Source: Pseudomonadota bacterium
GTDB lineage: Bacteria; Pseudomonadota; Alphaproteobacteria; UBA8366; JADFVY01
Assembly (NCBI GenBank): GCA_030671915.1
Contig: DAOVHN010000027.1
Coordinates: 1 to 11,299, forward strand
Length of the DNA: 11,299 nt
Reading direction: 5' to 3'
Shown: in pieces, positions 1 to 5,910 of the stretch
Layout of the letters: each line of letters opens with the position of its first letter
How positions within the stretch are numbered: position 1 is the stretch's first letter
The notes under the pieces: model-generated
Seen by the model: only the letters and a program-made list of their open reading frames with translations
The model's database searches: none
Told to the model about the DNA's origin: nothing
Position numbers and translations under genes: made by a program

Positions 1-701
1 ATCTTGATGGCTTCCTCTACCGACATGTCCAGCAGGATCATGTCCTCCTTGGGCACGAACAGCAGGAAGCCGGAGGTTGGGTTCGGCGTTGTCGGCAGGA
101 AGATATTGATCAGGTCATCGGAGATCAGGTTTTGCACCTCGCCCTCGGTGCGCCCTGTGATGAAGGCGACGGCCCAGATACCGCGGCGCGGATATTCGAC
201 CAGCACCGCCTGGCGAAAGGCCTTCGACTGGTGCTTCAGGACAGTCTCGAGGATTTGCTTGCTGGCACCGTAGATGCCGCGGATGACCGGCATGCGGTTC
301 AGCATGTTTTCGCCGAGTCGAATAACGAAGCGCCCCAGGAACCCGGCGGTCATGGCGCCCACCAGGGTTATGAAGACGATTAGCACGATCAGGCCGAGGC
401 CGGGGATGCCGATCTCGTATCCCAGTAATTCCTTGAGGTAGACGTCGGGATTGTAGCGCAGCGGGATCAGCGGGACGATGCGGCTGTCGACGAATTCGAT
501 CAGCCAGGAGGCCAGCGCGATGGTTATCGCCAGCGGCGCCGTCACCAGAATACCGGCCAGGAAATAGGCGCGCAGGCGGCCGGTAAAGCTCAGCGCCTTC
601 CTGCGCTTCGCCTCGTGACCGTCCTTATCCGTTTCGGCCGGTCCCGGATTTTCCGGTTCGGCGGAATCCCTCAGCTTGTCGTTGTCCTTATCGTCTGCCA
701 C
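1..701 (-). CDS. DUF502 family membrane protein, 3' part missing at the window edge
   Basis: About 233 codons are visible and the frame is still open at base 1, so the C-terminus lies outside the window. The visible protein has a charged, Asp/Glu/Lys-rich N-terminal tail (residues 1-40), a hydrophobic segment at about 47-69, a second at about 100-121, then a soluble part with the stretch MPVIRGIYGASKQILETV (about 137-154). That stretch and the two-helix layout are typical of the DUF502 family of inner-membrane proteins, whose biochemical role is not established. I chose the GTG at 701 because GAGGG lies five bases upstream. An in-frame ATG at 713 would add four residues but has no clear ribosome site. 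A promoter candidate lies just upstream (750-777), so it is probably transcribed independently of the hydrolase gene behind it. Family call is fairly sure; start is uncertain. Confidence 0.8.
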   Translation of the reverse strand, partial: MADDKDNDKLRDSAEPENPGPAETDKDGHEAKRRKALSFTGRLRAYFLAGILVTAPLAITIALASWLIEFVDSRIVPLIPLRYNPDVYLKELLGYEIGIPGLGLIVLIVFITLVGAMTAGFLGRFVIRLGENMLNRMPVIRGIYGASKQILETVLKHQSKAFRQAVLVEYPRRGIWAVAFITGRTEGEVQNLISDDLINIFLPTTPNPTSGFLLFVPKEDMILLDMSVEEAIK

Positions 702-749
702 GCAAACCCTCATGCATCGTTGAAGTCCGGAAAGGCCCGTGCGGCTTCA

Positions 750-777
750 TATATAGGACCGCAATAACAATTACCAA
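750..777 (-). promoter_or_regulatory. candidate sigma70-type promoter for the DUF502 gene
   Basis: On the minus strand TTGGTA (777-772) and TATATA (755-750) are separated by 16 bases, each matching four of six consensus positions, in a locally AT-rich patch. It lies in the 89-bp gap between the hydrolase stop and the DUF502 start and would place transcription start near 743. Based on sequence match only. Confidence 0.4.
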
Positions 778-790
778 AGAATCCGGGCGT

Positions 791-1663
791 TCAGGCCTCG
801 AAAAAAGCCAGCATTTCGCGCAATGTCTCCTCCGGTGCCTCCTCGGGCAGAAAATGCCCGCAGTCGAGTGCGCGCCCCTGGACGTCGCCGGCCTTGGCCC
901 GCCAGGTCTCCAGCACGTCGTAATTCTTATGCATCAGCCCCTTCGCGCCCCACAGCACCAATAGCGGGCAGGCGATGCGGTTGTCGAAATCGGCCTCGTC
1001 ATGCTCCAGATCGATGGTGATGGCGGCGCGGTAATCCTCACAACTGGCGTGGATGGTGGCCGGGTCGCTGAAACAGCGGCGGTATTCGGCCATCGCCTCT
1101 TCCTCGAACCCGCCCATGTCGGCGCTCCAATGTCCGAGCTTGCGCTCCAGGTAAAACTGCGGGTCGGAACCGATCAGCCGTTCGGGCAGGTCGTATGGTT
1201 GGGCGAGGAACAGCCAATGGTAATAGCCGTAGGCGACGTCCTTGCCCAGATTGGCGAAGATCGTGTGGGTCGGCACGATATCCATAACGCAGGCGCGCCG
1301 GATGCGGGTCCCATGGTCCAGGCACATGCGGTGGGTCACCCGCCCGCCCCTGTCATGGCCGGCGACCTGGAAGCTGTCGAAGCCCAGCGCGGCCATGACA
1401 TTCACTTGGTCCTGCGCCATGCGGCGCTTGCTGTAGTTTTCATGGGCCTCGTCGCCGGCCGGCTTGCCGCTATCGCCATAGCCGCGCAGGTCGGTGACCA
1501 CCACGGTAAAGCGTTCGGCCAGCGCCGGCGCAACCTTGCGCCACATCACATGGCTCTGCGGATAGCCGTGCAGCAACAGCAGCGGCGGCCCCTCGCCGCC
1601 GACAGCCACGTTGATCTCCACCTCGCCCGCATCGATGCGCCGGCGCTCGAAGCCCTCGAACAT
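791..1663 (-). CDS. alpha/beta hydrolase, fluoroacetate/haloacetate dehalogenase type
   Basis: A 290-residue alpha/beta hydrolase, probably cytoplasmic (no signal peptide). Features in order: oxyanion-region HGYPQS (32-37), DLRGYGDS (58-65), nucleophile motif GHDRGGR with Asp104 and the carboxylate-binding pair Arg105 and Arg108, Asp128 in MDIVP, His149-Trp150 in YYHWLFLAQP, Tyr211 in CEDYR, and catalytic His270 in GHFLPEEAP. From memory of the family, Burkholderia FAc-DEX uses Asp104, Arg105, Arg108, Asp128, His149, Trp150, Tyr212 and His271, so the set is complete and almost identically numbered. His/Trp/Tyr form the halide pocket. The expected reaction is hydrolytic removal of halide from a 2-haloacid to give a hydroxy acid. 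I chose the ATG at 1663 because GGGAGGGG precedes it and it matches family length; an in-frame ATG at 1735 would add 24 residues of no family character. Substrate preference (fluoro- versus chloroacetate, or an unrelated ester) cannot be read from sequence. Confidence 0.85.
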   Translation of the reverse strand: MFEGFERRRIDAGEVEINVAVGGEGPPLLLLHGYPQSHVMWRKVAPALAERFTVVVTDLRGYGDSGKPAGDEAHENYSKRRMAQDQVNVMAALGFDSFQVAGHDRGGRVTHRMCLDHGTRIRRACVMDIVPTHTIFANLGKDVAYGYYHWLFLAQPYDLPERLIGSDPQFYLERKLGHWSADMGGFEEEAMAEYRRCFSDPATIHASCEDYRAAITIDLEHDEADFDNRIACPLLVLWGAKGLMHKNYDVLETWRAKAGDVQGRALDCGHFLPEEAPEETLREMLAFFEA

Positions 1664-1766
1664 GTCCCCTCCCGATATTGTGATGAAATCTTTAGCCAGC
1701 CAAGGCAATAGTGACCGGATCCAACTGTATATCAATATGAAGCTTCAATCTGCCAGGTGAATAATC

Positions 1767-2810
1767 ATGACGCCCAGACTTGCGAGTGTCGCTGTGGCGG
1801 TCCCACCCTTCGAAATACGCCAGCCGGATGTCGTCGCGGCCTCCGAGAAGATTTTCGCCGGCCGTGCCGGGGCTTTTGACCGCATGCGGACGGTCTACGC
1901 GAATGCTGGCATCGAGACCCGTTATTCCTGTGTACCGCTGGCTTGGTATCTGCAGCCACACGGCTGGCCCGAACGCCATGACCTGTTCGTCCAAGCCGCT
2001 CTTGAACTGCTTCAGCGCGCGGCGGGCGAATGCTTGGCGCGCTCGGGCATCGCGGTGGAGCAGATCGACGGTATCGTCGTGGTCTCCACAACCGGTATGA
2101 CCACACCAAGCCTCGACGCCCGCCTGATGGAACGGATGAATTTCCGCCGTGACGTGCAGCGCCTGCCGATTTTCGGCTTGGGATGCGCCGGCGGCGTTCT
2201 TGGCCTGGCGCGAACAGCTGCGCTGGCGCGGGCCAGTCCGGACCAATACTGGCTGTTCCTGGTCGTCGAACTCTGCGGTCTGACCTTCCGGCCCCGCGAC
2301 CAGTCCAACAGCAATATCGTGGCGACGGCGCTGTTCGGGGACGGGGCGGCCGCAGCCCTTGTTTCTTGCAAGGCGCAGGGGCCGGCGGTAACCGCCTGGG
2401 GCGAACATACCTGGCGTGGTTCGCTCGACGTGATGGGCTGGGAAGTCGAGGATGACGGCTTTGGGGTTCTATTCAGTCGCGACATTCCCACGCTTGTCCG
2501 CCGGCAGTTTCGCGAGGCCGCGGACGGATTTCTTGCCGCTCATGACCTCTCCGTCGACGATATCGACCTGTTCGTAATGCATCCAGGCGGCGTCAAGGTC
2601 ATCTCGGCGCTCGAGGAAGCGCTCGGCGTTCCGGCAACTGCCCTGGAAAATAGCCGGGTGGTGCTCCGTGATTTCGGCAATATGTCGGCGGCAACCGTCA
2701 TGTTCGTCCTTGAGCGCACACTGGCTCAATATGGCGCGGGACGGATACTTCTCGGTGGTTTGGGACCGGGTTTCACGGCCGGATTTGCGATTCTCGAACG
2801 GGGCGAATAG
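1767..2810 (+). CDS. type III polyketide synthase (chalcone/alkylpyrone synthase family)
   Basis: 347 residues, normal length for bacterial type III polyketide synthases, which are cytoplasmic homodimers that extend an acyl-CoA starter with malonyl-CoA units. The catalytic triad is complete: Cys140 in FGLGCAGG, His272 in FVMHPGG and Asn305 in FGNMSAAT. The C-terminal GGLGPGFTAG loop (330-339) is the usual family signature. The start is supported by AGGTG seven bases before the ATG. The stop codon TAG abuts the ATG of the next gene, a membrane methyltransferase homologue, so the two are almost certainly co-transcribed and translationally coupled. This pairing matches Bacillus subtilis BpsA-BpsB, where the synthase makes long-chain alkylpyrones/alkylresorcinols and the partner O-methylates alkylpyrones. 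A similar product here is an inference. The 103-bp gap to the divergent hydrolase contains the palindrome TGAAGCTTCA (1738-1747) and no convincing promoter. Confidence 0.9.
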   Translation: MTPRLASVAVAVPPFEIRQPDVVAASEKIFAGRAGAFDRMRTVYANAGIETRYSCVPLAWYLQPHGWPERHDLFVQAALELLQRAAGECLARSGIAVEQIDGIVVVSTTGMTTPSLDARLMERMNFRRDVQRLPIFGLGCAGGVLGLARTAALARASPDQYWLFLVVELCGLTFRPRDQSNSNIVATALFGDGAAAALVSCKAQGPAVTAWGEHTWRGSLDVMGWEVEDDGFGVLFSRDIPTLVRRQFREAADGFLAAHDLSVDDIDLFVMHPGGVKVISALEEALGVPATALENSRVVLRDFGNMSAATVMFVLERTLAQYGAGRILLGGLGPGFTAGFAILERGE

Positions 2811-3323
2811 ATGGGCCTCGTCCAGTGGATCGTTGTCGCCGTCGCGCTTCAGCGGCTTGGCGAACTGGCCCTGTCACAACGGAACCAGAAGCGCCTGCTT
2901 GCGCAAGGCGGCCATGAGGTCGGCGGCCGACATTACCCACTTATCGTGTTGCTCCATGCGGCCTGGCTTGCGGCGCTCTTCTTCGGAGTCCCGACGAATG
3001 CGTCCGTGTCTTGGATATTGCTGGCGATGTTCGTTGTGCTGCAGGGCCTGCGGGTGTGGGTCATCGCCAGCCTCGGACGGTACTGGACGACCCGGGTCAT
3101 CGCATTGCCCAACGCCCCGCTGTCGAAACGAGGGCCTTACCGCTGGCTGCGGCACCCCAATTATCTGATCGTCGGCGCGGAAATCGCAGTGCTTCCGCTC
3201 GCCTTTGGCGCCTGGGAGATAGCCTTTTTGTTTTCGCTCGCCAACGGCGGCCTGCTCGCCTGGCGAATTCGGATCGAAAACAGTGTTCTGGACGAACCGA
3301 ACATCCCCGGAAACAGCCATTGA
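2811..3323 (+). CDS. isoprenylcysteine carboxyl methyltransferase (ICMT)-like membrane protein, BpsB/YpbQ type
   Basis: 170 residues, strongly hydrophobic, with membrane segments at about 1-19, 43-60, 67-87 and 119-150. The ICMT-family core is present: GRYWTTRV (89-96), KRGPYRWLRHPNYL (106-119, with the RHPNY signature at 114-118) and RIRIENSVL (152-160) after the last helix. These regions bind S-adenosylmethionine in the family. Its start codon follows the polyketide synthase stop directly, which points to a tailoring methyltransferase for the polyketide product, as BpsB is for BpsA. A role in protein carboxyl methylation is unlikely because bacteria lack CaaX prenylation. The stop codon overlaps the -35 element of the downstream tRNA promoter. 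Family is sure; the O-methylated product is inferred. Confidence 0.85.
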   Translation: MGLVQWIVVAVALQRLGELALSQRNQKRLLAQGGHEVGGRHYPLIVLLHAAWLAALFFGVPTNASVSWILLAMFVVLQGLRVWVIASLGRYWTTRVIALPNAPLSKRGPYRWLRHPNYLIVGAEIAVLPLAFGAWEIAFLFSLANGGLLAWRIRIENSVLDEPNIPGNSH

Positions 3324-3348
3324 CCCCGCGCGCCGCCATCCTTATGTT
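3320..3348 (+). promoter_or_regulatory. sigma70-type promoter for tRNA-Lys
   Basis: TTGACC (3320-3325, five of six consensus positions) and TATGTT (3343-3348, four of six) are separated by exactly 17 bases. Predicted transcription start near 3355 leaves a short leader before the mature tRNA at 3389. The -35 box overlaps the TGA stop of the preceding gene. Confidence 0.55.
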
Positions 3349-3388
3349 CTGGCCTCGCCGGGCACCAAGCCCCGGCCCCGCATATCGG

Positions 3389-3464
3389 GGGCGCGTAGCT
3401 CAGTTGGTAGAGCAGCTGACTTTTAATCAGCGGGTCACAGGTTCGAATCCTGTCGCGCTCACCA
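3389..3464 (+). tRNA. tRNA-Lys (anticodon UUU)
   Basis: A complete cloverleaf can be drawn. Acceptor stem GGGCGCG (3389-3395) pairs with CGCGCTC (3454-3460) with one G-T wobble. D-arm GCTC/GAGC has the AGTTGGTA loop. Anticodon stem GCTGA/TCAGC encloses CTTTTAA with anticodon TTT at 3422-3424. The T-arm is ACAGG-TTCGAAT-CCTGT, followed by discriminator A (3461) and a genomically encoded CCA (3462-3464). A T-rich tract (TATTTTTTAATGTTTT) starts right after and may contribute to termination. The gene faces the end of the convergent BMC operon. Confidence 0.97.
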
Positions 3465-3586
3465 TATTTTTTAATGTTTTACGAAATGCATACCGCATCC
3501 CAATGCTGGCATATGCCGCGGCTGGTCCCACCCCGGCTTGACCGCTCGACAATTTGACGCCACCGGTTGGCTGTCAGGATCGTCAA

Positions 3587-4210
3587 TCACCGCCCCTTCA
3601 CCGCCTTCAGAACCTCGGCGATACGCTTCTGCGCCTTCCTCAGGTCGGCGGTTTCCCCGGCCAGCGAGATACGGCCCGAGGCGCCGATCATCTGGACGTC
3701 TACCAGGGTGGCGGCCGGGGCCATCTTTTCGGCCTCGTTGGCGGCGATTGCCGCGAACAGGGCCGGGGAAAGCTCGTAGAGCAGCAGCGACTGGCCGGGC
3801 AGGATCATCGAGGCCTCGCGGGTGCGATTCAGAATCACCGCATGCTGGTCGGAAATATCCTCGATGATGTCGGTGAACAGCGTCGACGGCTTTAACTGGT
3901 CCGTCGGTTTGCCGCCGATGCCCTTGAGAATCGCCTTGCCCGCGGCCTCCAGTTTGGTCTTGTCGCGCGCGTGAAGCTCCAGCACGCCGAACTGGCGCTC
4001 TGTGAACAGAATGCCGGGCTCCAGTTCCGGTTCGGCCTGCAGGGCGAGGTCGGCGATGCGGTGGATGGCCAGCGCCGGCGCGACCTCGACGATCAGGCTG
4101 TTGTCGCCCTCGAAGGGCGGGTAGCCGCGCGCGCGCATGGGCGTGGCGAGGTAGGCCGCGAATTGCGGCTGCAGATCCTCGATGGGCAGATAGACGCGCA
4201 GTTCGGTCAT
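3587..4210 (-). CDS. BMC-T shell protein, circularly permuted tandem-domain type (last gene of operon)
   Basis: 207 residues made of two BMC domains in tandem, a trimer-forming shell tile. It begins with LRVYLPIEDLQPQFAAYL, the permuted form seen in CsoS1D-like and Haliangium Hoch_5816/Hoch_3341-like proteins. Domain 1 (about 1-100) holds VEVAPALAIHRIADLALQ (41-58) and the Glu71-Arg72 pair in TERQFGVLELH, where permuted trimers place the residues gating the central pore. Domain 2 (about 105-205) repeats the pattern with ANEAEKMAPAATLVDVQMIGASGRISL. Permuted BMC-Ts can stack face to face and carry a large, openable pore for bulky metabolites or cofactors. The gene follows BMC-H after 64 bases that contain a strong stem-loop. 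An AAGAGAG ribosome site precedes ATG 4210. It resembles the other BMC-T of this operon but is clearly diverged. Confidence 0.9.
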   Translation of the reverse strand: MTELRVYLPIEDLQPQFAAYLATPMRARGYPPFEGDNSLIVEVAPALAIHRIADLALQAEPELEPGILFTERQFGVLELHARDKTKLEAAGKAILKGIGGKPTDQLKPSTLFTDIIEDISDQHAVILNRTREASMILPGQSLLLYELSPALFAAIAANEAEKMAPAATLVDVQMIGASGRISLAGETADLRKAQKRIAEVLKAVKGR

Positions 4211-4222
4211 GGCACTCTCTTG

Positions 4223-4246
4223 GCCTTCCGGCGAGAACCGGAAGGC
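4223..4246 (-). promoter_or_regulatory. intercistronic stem-loop between the BMC-H and BMC-T genes
   Basis: GCCTTCCGG and CCGGAAGGC form a perfect 9-bp stem around a 6-base loop in the minus-strand transcript. A smaller GCCC-AAC-GGGC hairpin (4254-4264) precedes it. There is no U-run, so it is not a standard terminator. It lies 12 bases upstream of the next start codon without covering the AAGAGAG site. A likely role (inference) is protecting the upstream BMC-H message from 3' exonucleases, which would raise BMC-H relative to BMC-T. Confidence 0.6.
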
Positions 4247-4274
4247 GCATCAAGCCCGTTGGGCATTAACCGAG

Positions 4275-4559
4275 CTACTTGGAGCCGGCGGCGCTGAAAT
4301 GCTTGCCGAGATCGCCGTGCGGGCGCGGGATGACATGCACCGACACCAACTCGCCTACCTGGCTGGCGGTCTCCGCCCCCGCCTCGGTCGCCGCCTTGAC
4401 CGCGCCGACATCGCCGCGGATCACCACCGCGATCAAGCCGTCGCCCACTTCCTCGCGGCCCACGATATCGACGTTGGCGGCCTTGACCATGGCATCCGCC
4501 GCAGCCAGCGCGGCCACGAATCCCTTGGTCTCGATCATCCCGATTGCTTGACTGGACAT
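4275..4559 (-). CDS. BMC-H hexameric shell protein (PduA/EutM/CsoS1 type)
   Basis: 94 residues, one BMC domain (Pfam BMC, PF00936), close to PduA throughout: [20 protein letters not shown] at the N-terminus, [19 protein letters not shown] (48-66), and the VHVIPRPH ending of the fold (74-81). It should form the hexameric tiles that make most of the shell facets. By ungapped alignment with PduA as remembered, the pore loop VGYEKIGSG becomes VGREEVGDG, so PduA Lys37 is Glu37 and pore-lining Ser40 is Asp40, giving an acidic pore. A strong ribosome site (CAGGAGTAAGGA) precedes the ATG, as expected for the most abundant shell part. This is the only BMC-H in the window. Confidence 0.95.
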   Translation of the reverse strand: MSSQAIGMIETKGFVAALAAADAMVKAANVDIVGREEVGDGLIAVVIRGDVGAVKAATEAGAETASQVGELVSVHVIPRPHGDLGKHFSAAGSK

Positions 4560-4613
4560 GATTCCTTACTCCTGTTTCTCGCTGAACCTGAATTGATGAA
4601 ATTTACCGGCCGG

Positions 4614-4859
4614 TCAGTCCTGTTCGTCGATGGAGCCGACGATCAGGGCATCGACCGGCGCCTTCACATTCTCGAAAAAGGCCGCCGCCACCGATCCCTG
4701 GGTGACCAGCACCTGTTCGCCGTCGCCACAGCCCAGCGGATCGAACGCCACCAGATGCGTGCCGTTTTCCAGCTCCACGTCCAGCAGCGCGCCTTGCGGC
4801 AGGGTGTCGATCCGCTTGGTCGACCACAGCCTTCCGATGACACGTCCCTTGACCATCAT
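4614..4859 (-). CDS. BMC-P pentameric vertex protein (EutN/CcmL type)
   Basis: 81 residues, the usual size of the EutN/CcmL family (PF03319), whose pentamers cap the shell vertices. Family features are the opening KGRVIGRLWSTKRIDTLPQG (4-23), the middle LVAFDPLGCGDGEQVLVTQGS (36-56) and the end PVDALIVGSID (68-78). The start overlaps the previous stop in an ATGA. A second ATG three bases on (4856) is equally possible and is better spaced from AGGACAGG, so the protein may be 80 residues. It is translationally coupled to the 143-residue gene. Only one vertex protein is present here. Confidence 0.93.
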   Translation of the reverse strand: MMVKGRVIGRLWSTKRIDTLPQGALLDVELENGTHLVAFDPLGCGDGEQVLVTQGSVAAAFFENVKAPVDALIVGSIDEQD

Positions 4860-5287
4860 CCTGTCCTTTCGATTTTGATGCCGCGCTGGCGCAACCTGTC
4901 CCTGGCCAGCGGCGTGAGTTTAACATCCTTGCCGACCAGCAGAATCCGGGTTCCCCTGGGCAGGGCATCGACCTGGCGTTCGGAGACGACGCCGCGCTCC
5001 ATCCTGACCGTGTCGCTCGCCGGGGCGGGGTCGGCCGCCGGGGCGGAGGTCCGGGGTGCATTGCCGGCCAGCCTGAAGACCCGCCTGCCCTGTTCGATAT
5101 CCCGCCGCGCCTTTGCGTCGCCCGCCAGCTTCATCAGCTTCGCCACGAAGTCCGCCAGGTCGGCGTTCGAGGCGATCGATACGGTTTCCTCTTGCACACC
5201 ATGCGCCGTCGAGGACTCCGCCTTCACGCGTTGCAGTTCCTCAGCGAGGACTTCACGGATCAGTTTGCGTACATTATCGTCGACCAT
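4856..5287 (-). CDS. uncharacterised BMC-associated protein: N-terminal encapsulation-type helix plus EutT/EutQ-like C-terminal module
   Basis: 143 residues, no enzyme domain recognised. Visible parts: an amphipathic helix at 5-21 (VRKLIREVLAEELQRV); a polar linker; a second helical stretch at 41-70; a Pro/Ala-rich linker (74-92); and a C-terminal module at about 99-141 with VDALPRGTRI and KLTPLARDRLRQRGIKI. The last motif (L/I-T-P-x-A-R-x-x-x-x-x-x-x-[IL]-x-I) resembles, from memory, the N-termini of the ethanolamine-utilisation proteins EutT and EutQ, here without their catalytic parts. The first helix resembles the C-terminal tail of the aldehyde dehydrogenase encoded two genes upstream. 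Sitting between BMC-T and BMC-P genes, three bases after one and overlapping the other, it is probably a lumenal adaptor or scaffold. That role is inference. Confidence 0.8.
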   Translation of the reverse strand: MVDDNVRKLIREVLAEELQRVKAESSTAHGVQEETVSIASNADLADFVAKLMKLAGDAKARRDIEQGRRVFRLAGNAPRTSAPAADPAPASDTVRMERGVVSERQVDALPRGTRILLVGKDVKLTPLARDRLRQRGIKIERTG

Positions 5288-5290
5288 GTC

Positions 5291-5908
5291 CTAACCCCCG
5301 TCCGCGCCCAGCTTGCGCAGGGTCTCTTCGGCCGTATCGCGTGCGTTTTGTATTTGCGCCTCCTTGCCGGCCAGGTAGACCCTGCCCGTGGCGCCGATCA
5401 TCCGGTAATCGACAACCTTGATTTCCGCCGCCTTCTCCGCCTCGTTGCAGGCGATTATCGCATACGACGCCGGCTGCATCTCAAGCACATACAGCGATTC
5501 GCCACCCAGCACCATGGAGCCCAGCTTGTTCCGGTTGATCAGGAAGGCATGCTGATGGTCGATGCGCGAGATGATCTTCGAGGACAGGATGGTCGGGCGC
5601 ATGGCGTCGGCGGCGGTCGCGTCCAGCGCCTCCAGGATGGCCGAGGCCGAGGACTTCACCGCCGCCGTGGATTGCGAATGGAACTCCAGATAACCAAACT
5701 GGCGCTCGACGATCAGGATGCCGGCCTGCACCTCGGTATCCTTGAGCGCGATATCGGTCAGCGCCTCGATATCCAGTCCCGGCGCGACCTCGACGATCTG
5801 GGCGGCCGAGCGCGCGCGCGGCAGGGCGCCGCGCATCCAGGTGCCCATATAGCACATGGTTTGCGGCTGCAGCTGGTCGAGGAATATGAAGGATCGCAAT
5901 TCCGCCAT
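5291..5908 (-). CDS. BMC-T shell protein, circularly permuted tandem-domain type (first shell gene)
   Basis: 205 residues with two BMC domains. It opens with LRSFIFLDQLQPQTMCYMGT, then IVEVAPGLDIEALTDIALK (38-56), and Glu68-Arg69 in VERQFGYLEFHS at the expected pore-gate position. The second domain carries LINRNKLGSMVLGGESLYVL and ACNEAEKAAEIKVVDYRMIG. This is the same permuted class as the BMC-T at the operon end and is closer to Hoch_5816/Hoch_3341-like sequences as remembered. The open frame runs upstream through the aldehyde dehydrogenase gene, but the real start is ATG 5908, two bases after that gene's TAG with AAGGG six bases before it, so translation is coupled. The next gene begins three bases after this stop. 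Confidence 0.92.
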   Translation of the reverse strand: MAELRSFIFLDQLQPQTMCYMGTWMRGALPRARSAAQIVEVAPGLDIEALTDIALKDTEVQAGILIVERQFGYLEFHSQSTAAVKSSASAILEALDATAADAMRPTILSSKIISRIDHQHAFLINRNKLGSMVLGGESLYVLEMQPASYAIIACNEAEKAAEIKVVDYRMIGATGRVYLAGKEAQIQNARDTAEETLRKLGADGG

Positions 5909-5910
5909 TA

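Noticed and set aside
1001..1711. Plus-strand open frame of 236 codons
   Set aside because: Antisense shadow of the dehalogenase-type hydrolase, whose complete catalytic set is on the other strand.
1738..1747. TGAAGCTTCA palindrome in the hydrolase/PKS divergent gap as an operator
   Set aside because: Isolated, short and not positioned against a convincing promoter on either strand.
3508..3517. GGCATATGCC palindrome between tRNA and the BMC operon end
   Set aside because: A single 10-bp palindrome with no partner, promoter or repeat nearby; expected by chance in windows of this size.
3553..3586. TTGACG...CGTCAA inverted repeat after the last BMC gene, considered as operon terminator
   Set aside because: Only a 6-bp stem with a 22-base loop and no T-run on the minus strand; too weak to call.
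4209..5294. Plus-strand open frame of 361 codons across the shell genes
   Set aside because: It runs antisense through BMC-H, BMC-P and the 143-residue gene, all supported by family motifs and coupled starts; its translation resembles no family.
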